From Nostoc linckia NIES-25 (GTDB taxonomy: Bacteria; Cyanobacteriota; Cyanobacteriia; Cyanobacteriales; Nostocaceae): a stretch of DNA of 64,000 nt. Both the position numbers and the translations under genes were made by a program. The notes below the pieces were generated by a model. It saw only the letters and a list, made by a program, of their open reading frames with translations, did not search any database and had not been told where the DNA came from. Below are positions 35,703 through 44,599 of this stretch, piece after piece (positions within the stretch are counted from its first letter, which is position 1; the number at the start of each line of letters is the position of its first letter). The DNA lies in assembly GCF_002368035.1 (NCBI RefSeq), contig NZ_AP018222.1, forward strand, positions 496,001 through 560,000. Reading direction: 5' to 3'.

Positions 35703-37016
35703 GTGTTTAACCGCAGTCGTCGTAATTTAGCTCTTTGGTTCACCCTTTCAATGGGGTGCATTCTCGTTCTGTTTGCTGGAGTTATTTATAATCTTGAATT
35801 AAAAGACAAGCTCAAAGCATTAGATCAACTCCTTTATAAAAGAGCAGAGCTAATGGCAGCCAGTTCGCAGTATCGGCTGTATCAAGGAAAAAAACAAGTC
35901 GATCTGAGCAATATACCCCTCTTGGGTAGTGGTTCTCACCCTGCTGACATAGAACTGGTCTATGTTCGCTGGTATGACCCGAATGGCAAACTCAAGCGTT
36001 TTTTTGGTACTCCACCTCCAGAACAGTTACAAACATCATCTGGGTTTGTCACCATTAAGTCCGTTGACTCGTTCACAGGTGAGGCGCTTTGGCTTCGTCA
36101 AGTCACGCTACCCGTTCAAGGAGGAAATTCGGTAATCGGCTATCTGCAAGTGGCTATTCCACTCAAAGAGACTCAAAACGATCTCAGACAATTTCAGTTA
36201 ATGTTAACGCTGGCTGTACCTGTAGCACTGGGGTTAATTGGACTTACAGGTTGGGTACTTGGTGGCATAGCCATGCAGCCTGTTCAGCAAGCCTATAACC
36301 AACTGCAACGCTTTACATCAGATGCTTCTCATGAATTGCGATCGCCTCTTTCTGCAATTTTGACCAATGCCCAAGTCGGGTTACTAATAGCAGCAGACTA
36401 TCCCCAAATCCACCCTTCTGTGGAGAACATCATCGATAGCGCCAAGTCGATGAGTACCTTGGTCAATAACCTACTGCTGTTGGCTCGACATCAGGGACAA
36501 TTAACTCCTGAATCTCTAAAAAAAGTAAATCTTAATAGTTTGCTAGAGAATTTAGCCGTTCACTATACTAGTGTTGCTGCAAAAGCGTCCATCGAGTTGA
36601 TCGGTAATTTCCCAGAACAACCCATTAACTTGTGGGGTGATTGTGATTTGCTGCGGCTAGCTGTGGAAAACTTGCTCGACAATGCTTGCAAATACACTTT
36701 GTCTGGTGGAACGGTATGGTTACGCTTAGAATCTCACTCAGATCGGGCAGTGATTCAGGTAATCGATACCGGGATTGGAATTCCAGGGGCAGATTTACCT
36801 TACATTTTCGATCGCTTTTATCGGGTTGACACAGAACGGGCGCGAGAAAGCGGTGGATTTGGGTTAGGATTAGCGATCGCTCAACAAATTGTCCAGGCTC
36901 ACGGCGGTCACATCCATGTCACGAGCCATGAAGGTCAAGGCTCGACGTTCCAGATAAAATTACCCTTTATCAGGAAAGGCAGAGGGCACGAGGCAGACGG
37001 CAGAAGGAAATTCTGA
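35703..37016 (+). CDS. rppB: Membrane sensor histidine kinase, RppB-like
   Basis: 437 residues, GTG start. TM1 is 9-29 and TM2 about 167-191; between them lies a periplasmic domain of about 135 residues. The H-box is [15 protein letters not shown] with His210, the N-box [11 protein letters not shown], then [20 protein letters not shown] and [13 protein letters not shown]. There is no clear HAMP signature. It pairs with the response regulator just upstream. The final residues ([12 protein letters not shown]) are read from a GGCAGAGGGC-type repeat that supplies the stop codon; the kinase core ends at FQIKLPF. Confidence 0.9.
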   Translation: MFNRSRRNLALWFTLSMGCILVLFAGVIYNLELKDKLKALDQLLYKRAELMAASSQYRLYQGKKQVDLSNIPLLGSGSHPADIELVYVRWYDPNGKLKRFFGTPPPEQLQTSSGFVTIKSVDSFTGEALWLRQVTLPVQGGNSVIGYLQVAIPLKETQNDLRQFQLMLTLAVPVALGLIGLTGWVLGGIAMQPVQQAYNQLQRFTSDASHELRSPLSAILTNAQVGLLIAADYPQIHPSVENIIDSAKSMSTLVNNLLLLARHQGQLTPESLKKVNLNSLLENLAVHYTSVAAKASIELIGNFPEQPINLWGDCDLLRLAVENLLDNACKYTLSGGTVWLRLESHSDRAVIQVIDTGIGIPGADLPYIFDRFYRVDTERARESGGFGLGLAIAQQIVQAHGGHIHVTSHEGQGSTFQIKLPFIRKGRGHEADGRRKF

Positions 37017-37158
37017 TTCTTGCCCTCTGCCACGACCGTCCCTTGCGTGTCTTTAAGAGTTGAGACTAAGGGTTTAAGACCCCCATCAAATTAAAAATTT
37101 GGTGTCCCCAATTAAGTATGGTGTTGAATCCCCGATCTTATTGAACCTTCTGCCCTCT

Positions 37159-37425
37159 CTGACTTTTCACGTTATTAGGACTTACGCACTGAAGCCTGAA
37201 ACCTCGATCCCCCCTAGCCCCCCTTAAAAAGGGGGGAATTTCTAAAGCCCCCTTAAAAAGGGGGTTGGGGGATCTGAGTGCGTAAGTCCTGGTTATGTGG
37301 AAAAGCTAACGATTGACCTAACCCCCTAGCCCCCTTCCCTTGAAGGGAAGGGGGAAAATTCAAAGTCTCTCTCCTTGTAGGAGAGAGATTTAGAGAGAGG
37401 TTTTCCAGATACCGTGAAAAGTCAG
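37159..37425. mobile_element. MITE with CTGACTTTTCACG ends and 9-bp flanking direct repeat, itself interrupted by another MITE
   Basis: CTGACTTTTCACG (37159-37171) is inverted at 37413-37425. The flanks are CTGCCCTCT on both sides (37150-37158 and 37426-37434). If the nested element at 37176-37291 and one GTTAT copy are removed, the inverted ends extend to 25 positions with two mismatches (ending GTTATGTGGAAAA versus GGTATCTGGAAAA). The rest is CT/GA-rich hairpin sequence. The region 37017-37905 otherwise shows no gene. Confidence 0.75.
37176..37291. mobile_element. MITE, YAGGACTTACGCA family, nested copy, TSD GTTAT
   Basis: TAGGACTTACGCACT and AGTGCGTAAGTCCTG are inverted ends (the outermost base is mismatched). 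The direct repeats GTTAT are at 37171-37175 and 37292-37296. The interior has CCCCCTTAAAAAGGGGG-type hairpins, a repeat also seen at 49.5 kb. A lone half-end of this family, GGGACTTACGCA, occurs at 37664. Confidence 0.85.
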
Positions 37426-37478
37426 CTGCCCTCTGCCCCAATACTGCTCGGTTAAGGATTTTAAACTGGAATTTGGTT

Positions 37479-37548
37479 TGGGGAAAAGGTTAAAGGGTAA
37501 GGGTTAAAGGTTTTTTCTTTCCCTTTTCCCCTTTCCCTTTCCCCCTTA
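37479..37548. repeat. Purine/pyrimidine hairpin repeat
   Basis: GGGGAAAAGGTTAAAGGG and GGTTAAAGG are opposed by CCCTTTTCCCCTTTCCC. It is a short member of the genome-wide family and lies in the non-coding stretch before the Hanks kinase gene. Confidence 0.55.
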
Positions 37549-37905
37549 ACCGACAAGTATTGCCCTCTGCCCTCTGCCTTGTTCAAGAGACACTTGTCTA
37601 AGTACTGTTTGTATACAGCAGATTTTAAGCAAATTGAAGTACACAAGCTATCCGATCGCGATCGGGACTTACGCAAACAATAGTCGAAACCCTTATATTT
37701 AGTAGGGGCAATTCATGAATTGCCCCACAGCGCCTGTAGTTTTGCCTAATTTCTGGTCTAAATTCTCATGTAGATGTTTGAATTTTGGTTTTTAAATTTT
37801 TGCTTATAGAGTAGTAATGATTTTGCAAAGAATCAGTAATGCTACTGTTGCCATCTAAGATTCGTCGTAGAATTAGAGACACTTCAGAGCAGATATTCTC
37901 CACTA

Positions 37906-39006
37906 ATGAATCGCTTTTCTCAAAAAAACACGGATTCTTACGGTAGCATTTCCCAACAGGTTGAGTTAAGCCAGGTGTCTGGTTGTAAGCAGTTACTTCG
38001 CGATCGCTATAAAATACTCCAAGTTTTGGGTAGAGGTGGTTTTGGTATCACATTTTTAGCCAAAAATGCCCTATTGCCAGGGAATCCTCTATGCGTAATT
38101 AAACAGCTATCACCAAAAGTGACTAGCGGTCAGAACTGGCAAAAGGCATGTTCGCGCTTTGAAAAAGAAGCACAAACCTTGGCTTTACTCGGTAGCCATT
38201 CTCAAATTCCCATGTTATTAGACTACTTCCAAGTCAATAGGGAATTTTATTTGGTTCAAGAATACATACCGGGCTTGACTTTGGCGCGGGAAGTGCGGCG
38301 AACTGGGCCTAAAAGTGAAGCCTCAGTTAAACAGTTTTTACAAGAATTGTTGCCAGTATTACAGTATCTTCATCAAAATAGTGTAATTCATCGAGATATT
38401 AAGCCGCAAAATTTATTGCGGCGTGAAGATGACAAACGGGTAGTACTGATAGATTTTGGTGCAGTCAAAGAACAATTAATTGATAGTTGTGAAAACTCAA
38501 TTAATTTATCTGCCAACACTAATTTTATTGGGACTATGGGATTTGCACCTCCAGAACAGTTTTCTTTACGTCCAGTTTATGCAAGTGATATTTATGCAGT
38601 CGGTGTTACTTGTATTTATATGTTGACTGGTAAAAGTCCTTTAGAATTTGATCGAGATCCGATTACTGGTGAAATTGCTTGGCAAAAAGAGGTAAACATC
38701 AGCGATGATTTTGCCCAAGTCTTAGGAAAAATGCTGAAATTTTCTTTACGCGATCGCTTTAAAACTGCGGATGAAGTAGTAAAAGCTTTAGGTAAGGAAA
38801 ACTTTTTGCCTGACTTGGCGAACTGCCTAACTAACCAAAACGTAAAAAAGAAAAATCTTATACATAACGAAATTCCAAATTGGGAAATTACAGATTGTCA
38901 AATTAAGCATCCCCAAATTACACCACAGGAAAATTCTGATGTATACGTGCCGCCTGTAGTTAGAACTGCTACCGCCATTCGCAAATGGAGAGCAAGGCTA
39001 AAATAA
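37906..39006 (+). CDS. Hanks-type Ser/Thr protein kinase
   Basis: 366 residues. The kinase domain spans about 34-300: glycine loop LGRGGFGITF (41-50), ATP Lys66 in CVIKQL, HRDIKPQN (162-169), DFG (183-185), the APE-like GFAPPEQFS and YAVGVTCIYMLTGKSP. The C-terminal tail of about 60 residues is polar without a recognised domain or TM segment, so it is a short cytosolic kinase. It precedes a kinase-WD40 fusion on the same strand by 550 bp with repeats between, so they are probably separate transcription units. Substrates unknown. Confidence 0.92.
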   Translation: MNRFSQKNTDSYGSISQQVELSQVSGCKQLLRDRYKILQVLGRGGFGITFLAKNALLPGNPLCVIKQLSPKVTSGQNWQKACSRFEKEAQTLALLGSHSQIPMLLDYFQVNREFYLVQEYIPGLTLAREVRRTGPKSEASVKQFLQELLPVLQYLHQNSVIHRDIKPQNLLRREDDKRVVLIDFGAVKEQLIDSCENSINLSANTNFIGTMGFAPPEQFSLRPVYASDIYAVGVTCIYMLTGKSPLEFDRDPITGEIAWQKEVNISDDFAQVLGKMLKFSLRDRFKTADEVVKALGKENFLPDLANCLTNQNVKKKNLIHNEIPNWEITDCQIKHPQITPQENSDVYVPPVVRTATAIRKWRARLK

Positions 39007-39361
39007 ACAAAGTCAACACTCGATCGCATCGAGTATCAAATGGATAATTAATCGAGGAAAATAAAAAATCTCAAAAATAAATTTAGTAAGCATTTTGACT
39101 AGATTCGAGAGTCAGTGATGATTAATTAATCTAGCTCAGGCTTTAATACTTAGTTATTTATTGATTGCAAATATACAAGAAAAAGCGCTAAAGCTAGAAG
39201 TGACAAAAAATTTTTTTTCAGATTATTATATAATCGAAAGAATAATTAATTCTATGGCTCTCGTAGTTTTCCACAAATAAGGAAGACTCACTCGGCTAAT
39301 GTCCTCGAAAATAGCATAGATTATCATTGGGCATGGGGCATGAGGCATTGGTTCTTCACAA

Positions 39362-39403
39362 ATGACTAATGACTAATGACTAATGACTAATGACTAATGA
39401 CTA
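39362..39403. repeat. Heptamer tandem repeat, six copies of ATGACTA
   Basis: There are exactly six ATGACTA units in a row. Heptanucleotide tandem repeats (STRR) are known from heterocystous cyanobacteria. The rest of the 550-bp gap 39007-39530 is AT-rich with no gene recognised. Confidence 0.85.
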
Positions 39404-39557
39404 AATATGCTATTTACAAAGGCTAACGATATATATAAGTAATTCCCCAATCCCCAGAGCAGGGTTTTTCTACCACAGTCAGCGAGAGTCAATTATTTTA
39501 AGGGTAAATACGGGGCAAACTTAGCTTAAGTTGTCATGCAGTCGCGCCTGTCAGATC

Positions 39558-41615
39558 ATGATCTGCTGCTTAAATCCCGATTGCCCAAATCCCCTGAATC
39601 CCAATGGAAAGAAGTTTTGCCAAAGTTGCGGCACCCCGCTGGTGTCGCTTTTGAGAAATCGCTTCCGTGTTATCCGAGTCCTTTCAGATGAAGGGGGATT
39701 TGGGAGAACTTATCTATCAGAAGACATAGATAAACTCAATGAACGCTGCGTCATCAAGCAATTAGCTCCAAAATTCCAAGGAACTTGGTCGCAAAAAAAG
39801 GCGATGGAGTTGTTTGCCCAAGAAGCGCAGCGACTACAAGATCTCGGAGAACATCCGCAAATTCCGACTTTGTTGGCTTACTTTGAGCAAGAGGGCTGTT
39901 TGTACTTAGTGCAACAGTTTATCAATGGGGACAATTTATTAAAGGAGTTGCAACAACGCAAGAAGCCGTATACTGCTAGGGAAATTCAAGCGATTTTGCT
40001 GGATTTACTGCCTGTACTCAAGTTTATCCACGATCGCAATGTCATTCATCGAGACATCAAGCCAGAAAATATTATCCGGCATAAAAGCGATGGACGATTA
40101 AGCTTGATTGATTTTGGTTCCTCTAAGCAATTCACAGCTAAAGTTCAAAATAAATCTGGTACATCCATTGGTTCTCACGGCTATTCTCCCCTAGAACAAA
40201 TCAGAGATGGTAAAGCTTTCGCCGCGAGTGATTTGTTCGGTTTAGGTGCTACCTGCTTTCACCTGCTGACAGGAACTTCCCCCTTTCAATTGTGGATGGA
40301 ATGCGGCTATGCCTGGGTAAGTAATTGGCGGCAATATTTACGCACTCCATTAAATGCTGAATTGGATTCGGTAATTGACAAGCTTTTGAAAAAAGACATT
40401 CAACAACGCTATCAGTCAACCGATGAAGTCCTCAGAGATTTGGTGCCAAAACAACCACTCGCACTGCCGCCGGCTGGTAAATCAACTGCGACAATTGAGC
40501 TAACTAAAGCATCAAATTTACCAAAAAGTTATGGCTTACTGAGAATTTTAGTCTTGGTAAGTGCTTTTATGATGTTGTTTGGATTTAGCGAATCTTGGTA
40601 TAAACATTTTCGCCGGATTCAAACTAATTTGTCTTCTAGGCTAATTCATAATAGTCCGAGCAAAAATAATCCTATTTTGGGTCAAGCCCTAAAAATTAAC
40701 TTAAGCAAAGTTTCCTTAGTTAACACCCTCCAAGGACATGAAAACTCAGTTTTATCCATCGCCATTAGCCCCGATGGCAAAACCATCGCCAGCAGTGGTG
40801 AGGATGGCTACGACGGGCTACGCCTACGCAAAATTAAACTTTGGAATCTAGCAACTGGAAAACAAATCTCTTCACTCAACACCTATTCTGGACAGGTGAA
40901 TGTCGTAATTATTAGCCCAGATGGCAAAACTTTGGTAAGCGGTAATGATGACAGCACCATCAAAATTTGGAATCTGGTAACAGGACGACAAATTCGCACT
41001 CTAACAGGGCATTCTGACTCGGTTCATACCCTAGCCATCAGCCCTGATAGCCAGACTTTAATTAGTGGTAGTGATGATAACACCATCAAAATCTGGGATT
41101 TAGCAACCGGAGAGCAAATTAAGATACTCACAGGACATACATTTTGGGTGCGATCGGTAGCCATCAGCCCTAACGGCGTAATTCTTGCCAGTGGCAGCTT
41201 TGATAAAACCATCAAAATCTGGAATTTGGCAAAAGGATACTCCATCCGGACACTAGCGGGGAATTCTCAAACAATAACAAACGTCGCTATTAGCCCAGAT
41301 GGTAAAACTTTAGCCAGCGGTAGCCGCGATCGCACCATCAAACTTTGGAATATTGCCACCGGCAGAGAAATTCGCACGCTGGCGGGACACGATAACACAG
41401 TCACAAGTGTAGCTTTCAGTCCTGATGGTCAAATTCTTGCTAGTGGTAGCCGCGATCGCACCATTAAACTCTGGAATATTGCCACAGGAGAAGAAATTCT
41501 CACATTAGCAGCCCACACTAACACCGTAACATCTGTTACCTTCACCCCTGATAGCAAGACCCTTGTCAGCAGCAGCGATGACAATACTATTAAGATTTGG
41601 CGGTTGGTTGAGTGA
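39558..41615 (+). CDS. Zinc-ribbon/Ser-Thr kinase/WD40 fusion protein
   Basis: 685 residues from ATG 39558, chosen because MICCLNPDC aligns with the start of its paralogue at 56.0 kb; an upstream alternative start at 39531 adds nine unrelated residues. Order: zinc-ribbon-like (Cys3/4/9, Cys21/24), kinase about 35-310 (Lys67 CVIKQL, HRD 164-166, DFG 185-187), a TM helix at about 332-352 (LLRILVLVSAFMMLFGF), then seven WD40 blades. The kinase should be cytosolic and the propeller beyond the membrane. Blade 1 carries a repeat-derived insertion YDGLRLR (see 40808). Two neighbouring blades share HIP1-bearing DNA, evidence of recent duplication. Confidence 0.92.
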   Translation: MICCLNPDCPNPLNPNGKKFCQSCGTPLVSLLRNRFRVIRVLSDEGGFGRTYLSEDIDKLNERCVIKQLAPKFQGTWSQKKAMELFAQEAQRLQDLGEHPQIPTLLAYFEQEGCLYLVQQFINGDNLLKELQQRKKPYTAREIQAILLDLLPVLKFIHDRNVIHRDIKPENIIRHKSDGRLSLIDFGSSKQFTAKVQNKSGTSIGSHGYSPLEQIRDGKAFAASDLFGLGATCFHLLTGTSPFQLWMECGYAWVSNWRQYLRTPLNAELDSVIDKLLKKDIQQRYQSTDEVLRDLVPKQPLALPPAGKSTATIELTKASNLPKSYGLLRILVLVSAFMMLFGFSESWYKHFRRIQTNLSSRLIHNSPSKNNPILGQALKINLSKVSLVNTLQGHENSVLSIAISPDGKTIASSGEDGYDGLRLRKIKLWNLATGKQISSLNTYSGQVNVVIISPDGKTLVSGNDDSTIKIWNLVTGRQIRTLTGHSDSVHTLAISPDSQTLISGSDDNTIKIWDLATGEQIKILTGHTFWVRSVAISPNGVILASGSFDKTIKIWNLAKGYSIRTLAGNSQTITNVAISPDGKTLASGSRDRTIKLWNIATGREIRTLAGHDNTVTSVAFSPDGQILASGSRDRTIKLWNIATGEEILTLAAHTNTVTSVTFTPDSKTLVSSSDDNTIKIWRLVE
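40808..40829 (+). repeat. Palindromic-type repeat inserted in frame into WD40 blade 1
   Basis: CTACGACGGGCTACGCCTAC is the same repeat as at 33495-33514. It adds about 21 bp, translating as YDGLRLR, between IASSGEDG and KIKLWNLATG. All other blades of the protein read straight from D-X to TIKIW or TIKLW. Confidence 0.7.
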
Positions 41616-41631
41616 AGGGGATTGGAGATTG

Positions 41632-41717
41632 GGCAGGGGAAAAGGTTAAAGGGAAAAGGGAAAAGGAATAAATTTAATCTTTCCCCTTTCCCCTTTTCCC
41701 CTTTCCCTTTCCCCTTG
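41632..41717. repeat. Purine/pyrimidine hairpin repeat
   Basis: GGGGAAAAGGTTAAAGGG and AAAAGGGAAAAGG, core GGAATAAATTTAATC, then CCCCTTTCCCCTTTTCCCC. It follows the kinase-WD40 stop by about 15 bp, on the 5' side of a histidine kinase gene. Confidence 0.65.
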
Positions 41718-41789
41718 TCCTCTTACTATGCCCTATGCCCTACTTCCCAATTAAGATAAACTGTCTCAAGTGAGTGAGCAGGGGTGAAA

Positions 41790-43379
41790 ATGAGCAATAT
41801 CACCAGCCATCGCCGCGATCGCAGGTCTTGGCTTAAAATACCGAAGCTGTTGTTTGGTTGGCAGCAAGTATTTAAAGAAGCACGTACCCGAATTTTGTTC
41901 TGGTATTTGCTGATTTTGGCGATCGCATTTCTGATTGCCATTCCAGCTTTTCGCTATCATCTTTACCAGCGCATTGACGAACGGGTTCGCCAAGAGATGC
42001 TAGAAGACATGGCAGCTTTTAATGCGTTAATTAATGGTGAAACTTTTGCTCCAGAACATGCACTGACTGAGGACGATCCAGAAGACATAGTAATCGAACC
42101 AGACCAATTGAAATGGTTGCTGGCTGGGAAAAAACAAATCGCTCCTCCGGCTTCTAAAGAAGATTTGATCCGGCTTTTCAGAGCTTATCTGTTGTATCGA
42201 CTACCAGAGGATGACTCTTACTTTATCACCTTTATTGATGGTAAATTTTACAAATCTAGCCCTAGAGCGCGTCCTAAACCCCTTGCCAAGGAATCACCAC
42301 TGATGCAACGGTGGGCAAAACAAACTAAACCTGAGCAGGGAGAAAAAGAATTTTCTGACCCAGATGTTAGTAAGATTCTTTACATGGTGGAACCGATTAA
42401 AATTAATGGAAAAACTCAAGGAGTCTTTGTGGTTGCCCATAATACAACTGGGCAGCGGGCAGAGACTTTAGAAGCAGTTTCTGTGATTATTGAGGTTTCT
42501 AGCTTAGTCTTTGTGGTGTCCTTAATTCTGGCTTGGTTTGCAGCGGGACGAGTGCTAGCTCCTCTACGTGTAATTACGACTACCGCCCATGCAATCACCG
42601 AGTCAGATTTAACCCAACGCTTACCCGTACAAGGCAAAGGCGAACTGGCAGAACTAGCAACAACGTTCAACGAAATGATGGACAGACTAGAGTCAGCTTT
42701 CGCCAGCCAGCGGGAATTTGTCAACGATGCAGGGCATGAAATTCGGACTCCCATCACCATCATTCGCGGACATCTAGAATTGATGGGAGATGACCCCCAA
42801 GAACAAAAGGAAACCTTGGCATTGGTGATGGGAGAATTAGACAGGATGAGCCGTTTAGTCGATGATTTGATTTTGTTGGCAAAGGCAGAACGCTTAGACT
42901 TTTTGCAGTTGGCGACGGTGAATGTCGCAGAGTTAACCCAAGAGTTATTTGTGAAAGCTCAAGCGCTAGGAGAGCGGGACTGGCAAATAGATGCAGTGGC
43001 AAAGGGTCAGATTATAGTCGATCGCCAAAGAATTACTGAAGCTGTGATGAATTTGGCGCAGAATGCGACTCAGCATACTATCAAGAGCGATACGATTTCC
43101 ATAGGTTCTGTCATCGCTAAAGGAAAAGTCCATTTTTGGGTACGCGATACAGGCGAAGGCATTCCCCTTGTAGATCAAAAACGGATTTTTGAACGTTTTG
43201 CTCGAACTTCTAAAAGTCGTCGTCGTTCTGAAGGTGCGGGATTGGGGCTATCAATTGTCCGAGCGATCGCCGAAGCACACGATGGACAAGTATTACTTCG
43301 GAGTCAGCTAGGAAAAGGTTCGATGTTTACCATCCTTTTACCCCTCGATCCTCCCAAGAGAGAATTTCAGGAAATATAG
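41790..43379 (+). CDS. Membrane sensor histidine kinase with HAMP domain
   Basis: 529 residues from ATG 41790, with AGGGG just upstream; the GTG at 41784 is an alternative. TM1 lies at about 36-54 and TM2 at about 232-252, with an extracytoplasmic sensor of about 175 residues rich in acidic residues. HAMP is 250-303 (ending TTFNEMMDRLESA). The H-box is FVNDAGHEIRTPITII (His316), then NLAQNATQHT, VRDTGEGIP, IFERFARTSKS and GAGLGLSIVRAI. Its response regulator follows 223 bp downstream, making a classical pair. Signal unknown. Confidence 0.93.
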   Translation: MSNITSHRRDRRSWLKIPKLLFGWQQVFKEARTRILFWYLLILAIAFLIAIPAFRYHLYQRIDERVRQEMLEDMAAFNALINGETFAPEHALTEDDPEDIVIEPDQLKWLLAGKKQIAPPASKEDLIRLFRAYLLYRLPEDDSYFITFIDGKFYKSSPRARPKPLAKESPLMQRWAKQTKPEQGEKEFSDPDVSKILYMVEPIKINGKTQGVFVVAHNTTGQRAETLEAVSVIIEVSSLVFVVSLILAWFAAGRVLAPLRVITTTAHAITESDLTQRLPVQGKGELAELATTFNEMMDRLESAFASQREFVNDAGHEIRTPITIIRGHLELMGDDPQEQKETLALVMGELDRMSRLVDDLILLAKAERLDFLQLATVNVAELTQELFVKAQALGERDWQIDAVAKGQIIVDRQRITEAVMNLAQNATQHTIKSDTISIGSVIAKGKVHFWVRDTGEGIPLVDQKRIFERFARTSKSRRRSEGAGLGLSIVRAIAEAHDGQVLLRSQLGKGSMFTILLPLDPPKREFQEI

Positions 43380-43380
43380 C

Positions 43381-43600
43381 AGGAGGCAGGAGGCAGGGGG
43401 CAGGGGGCGGGGGGCGGGGGGAAAATAACTCTTATATATATCAACAGTCAACAGTCATCAGTCACCAACTTCAAGCAGGATAATTTATAGCAGTAGTCAC
43501 ATAGGTTAAGACATTTTGAAAGCTTGAATGCTAGGAATGGTAATACTTTTACCTCCTGCCTTCTGCCTCCTGCCCACTGCCCCCTGCCCCCCGCCTCTAC
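43381..43600. repeat. Split GGAGGCAG/CTGCCTCC repeat between kinase and regulator genes
   Basis: AGGAGGCAGGAGGCAGGGGG (43381 on) is opposed by CCTCCTGCCTTCTGCCTCCTG and CCCCTGCCCCCCGCC (43553-43600). The arms enclose about 130 bp. The right arm is directly upstream of the response regulator start and is falsely translatable as an N-terminal extension. Confidence 0.55.
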
Positions 43601-43602
43601 CT

Positions 43603-44271
43603 ATGCCTCACATTCTGATCGCTGAAGATGAACCCCGGATTGCCTCATTTATTGAAAAAGGATTGCGATCGCAAGGATTTACAACGACAACAGTTGCCGA
43701 CGGACTGTATGTGGTCGATGTTGTAGACACTGGAGCTTTTGATTTACTCATTTTGGATTTGGGATTGCCTGGAAAAGATGGATTTCAGGTGTTGGAAGAA
43801 CTGCGCGGACAAGGAGAAGATTTGCCTGTAATTATTCTCTCGGCTCGCAGTGACGTTCACGATAAAGTTGCTGGTTTAGAAGGGGGTGCAGATGATTATG
43901 TCACCAAACCCTTCCGATTTGAAGAACTTTTGGCGCGGGTAAAGTTGCGTTTGCGAACTGCTAAGCCAGTAAGAGATGCCCAAGAGTTTACCTTGATTGC
44001 GGGTAATGTGGTATTGGATTTGCGGACTCGACAAGTAAAAGTCGGCGATCGCTTTATAGAATTACCTGCTCGTGAATTTACAATGGCGGAAATGTTTTGC
44101 CGCCATCCCGGACAAGTTATCAGCCGCGAACAACTGCTAGATTATGTTTGGGGCTATGACTATAATCCAGGTTCTAATATTGTCGATGTCTATGTCGGTT
44201 ATCTCCGCAAGAAATTAGGCAGCGACATCATTGAAACAGTTAGAGGAATGGGTTATCGCTTGCGGATATAA
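43603..44271 (+). CDS. OmpR/PhoB-family response regulator
   Basis: 222 residues from ATG 43603 (MPHILIAEDEPRIA). The in-frame ATG at 43528 is rejected because its 25 extra residues come from a CCTGCC-type repeat. The receiver has EDE (8-10), phospho-acceptor Asp52 in LLILDLGLPG, Ser in ILSARS and Lys in DDYVTKP. The winged helix ends ETVRGMGYRLRI, typical for DNA-binding OmpR-type regulators. It pairs with the upstream HAMP kinase. A toxin-antitoxin pair starts 22 bp after its stop. Confidence 0.93.
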   Translation: MPHILIAEDEPRIASFIEKGLRSQGFTTTTVADGLYVVDVVDTGAFDLLILDLGLPGKDGFQVLEELRGQGEDLPVIILSARSDVHDKVAGLEGGADDYVTKPFRFEELLARVKLRLRTAKPVRDAQEFTLIAGNVVLDLRTRQVKVGDRFIELPAREFTMAEMFCRHPGQVISREQLLDYVWGYDYNPGSNIVDVYVGYLRKKLGSDIIETVRGMGYRLRI

Positions 44272-44293
44272 AAACAAGTACAGATAGACAATT

Positions 44294-44599
44294 ATGGAAT
44301 ACCAAATTTTTGTTCAAAGCCAAAAAGATAACTTTGTGGCATCAGTGGTTGGAATGCCAAATGTAATGGTTGAGGCTAATACAGAAGAAGAAGCAATTTC
44401 CAAGATTAAATCTGCGCTACAAGCACAATTGGCGACAGGTAAGTTTGTGACTATTGAAGTTAATCCTAAAGAAATTCCTCATCAAAAAATAACTCAAATG
44501 AGGTATGCAGGAATATTTGCTAATGACCCAACATTTGACGATTTCATGGAAAAATTAGTTGCTATTCGCAAAGAATTAAATGCAGCTAAAGATGAGTAA
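44294..44599 (+). CDS. HicB-like antitoxin of a PIN-toxin pair
   Basis: 101 residues. The N-terminal part (MEYQIFVQSQKDNFVASVVGMPN, then EEEAISKIKSALQAQL) has the beta-strand/helix layout of HicB-like antitoxins. The rest (about 60-101) is helical and likely wraps the toxin. Its TAA stop shares the A with the ATG of the PIN gene, a tight coupling that is typical of toxin-antitoxin operons. There is no HicA toxin; the partner is a PIN protein, so it is a mixed pair. Role inferred from gene order and fold. Confidence 0.65.
   Translation: MEYQIFVQSQKDNFVASVVGMPNVMVEANTEEEAISKIKSALQAQLATGKFVTIEVNPKEIPHQKITQMRYAGIFANDPTFDDFMEKLVAIRKELNAAKDE

Noticed and set aside
35516..35761. Minus-strand ORF rich in Gly-Val (GGVGGVGG)
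   Set aside because: It is an artefact of the CCCACACCT tandem repeats between the response regulator and kinase genes.
42416..42763. Minus-strand ORF within the HAMP histidine kinase
   Set aside because: Opposite-frame shadow; Ser/Ala/Pro-rich with no recognisable domain.
43528..43602. N-terminal extension of the response regulator (starting MLGMVILLPPAFC)
   Set aside because: The 25 residues derive from CCTGCC-type repeat DNA; the receiver begins at MPHILIAEDE as in all family members.
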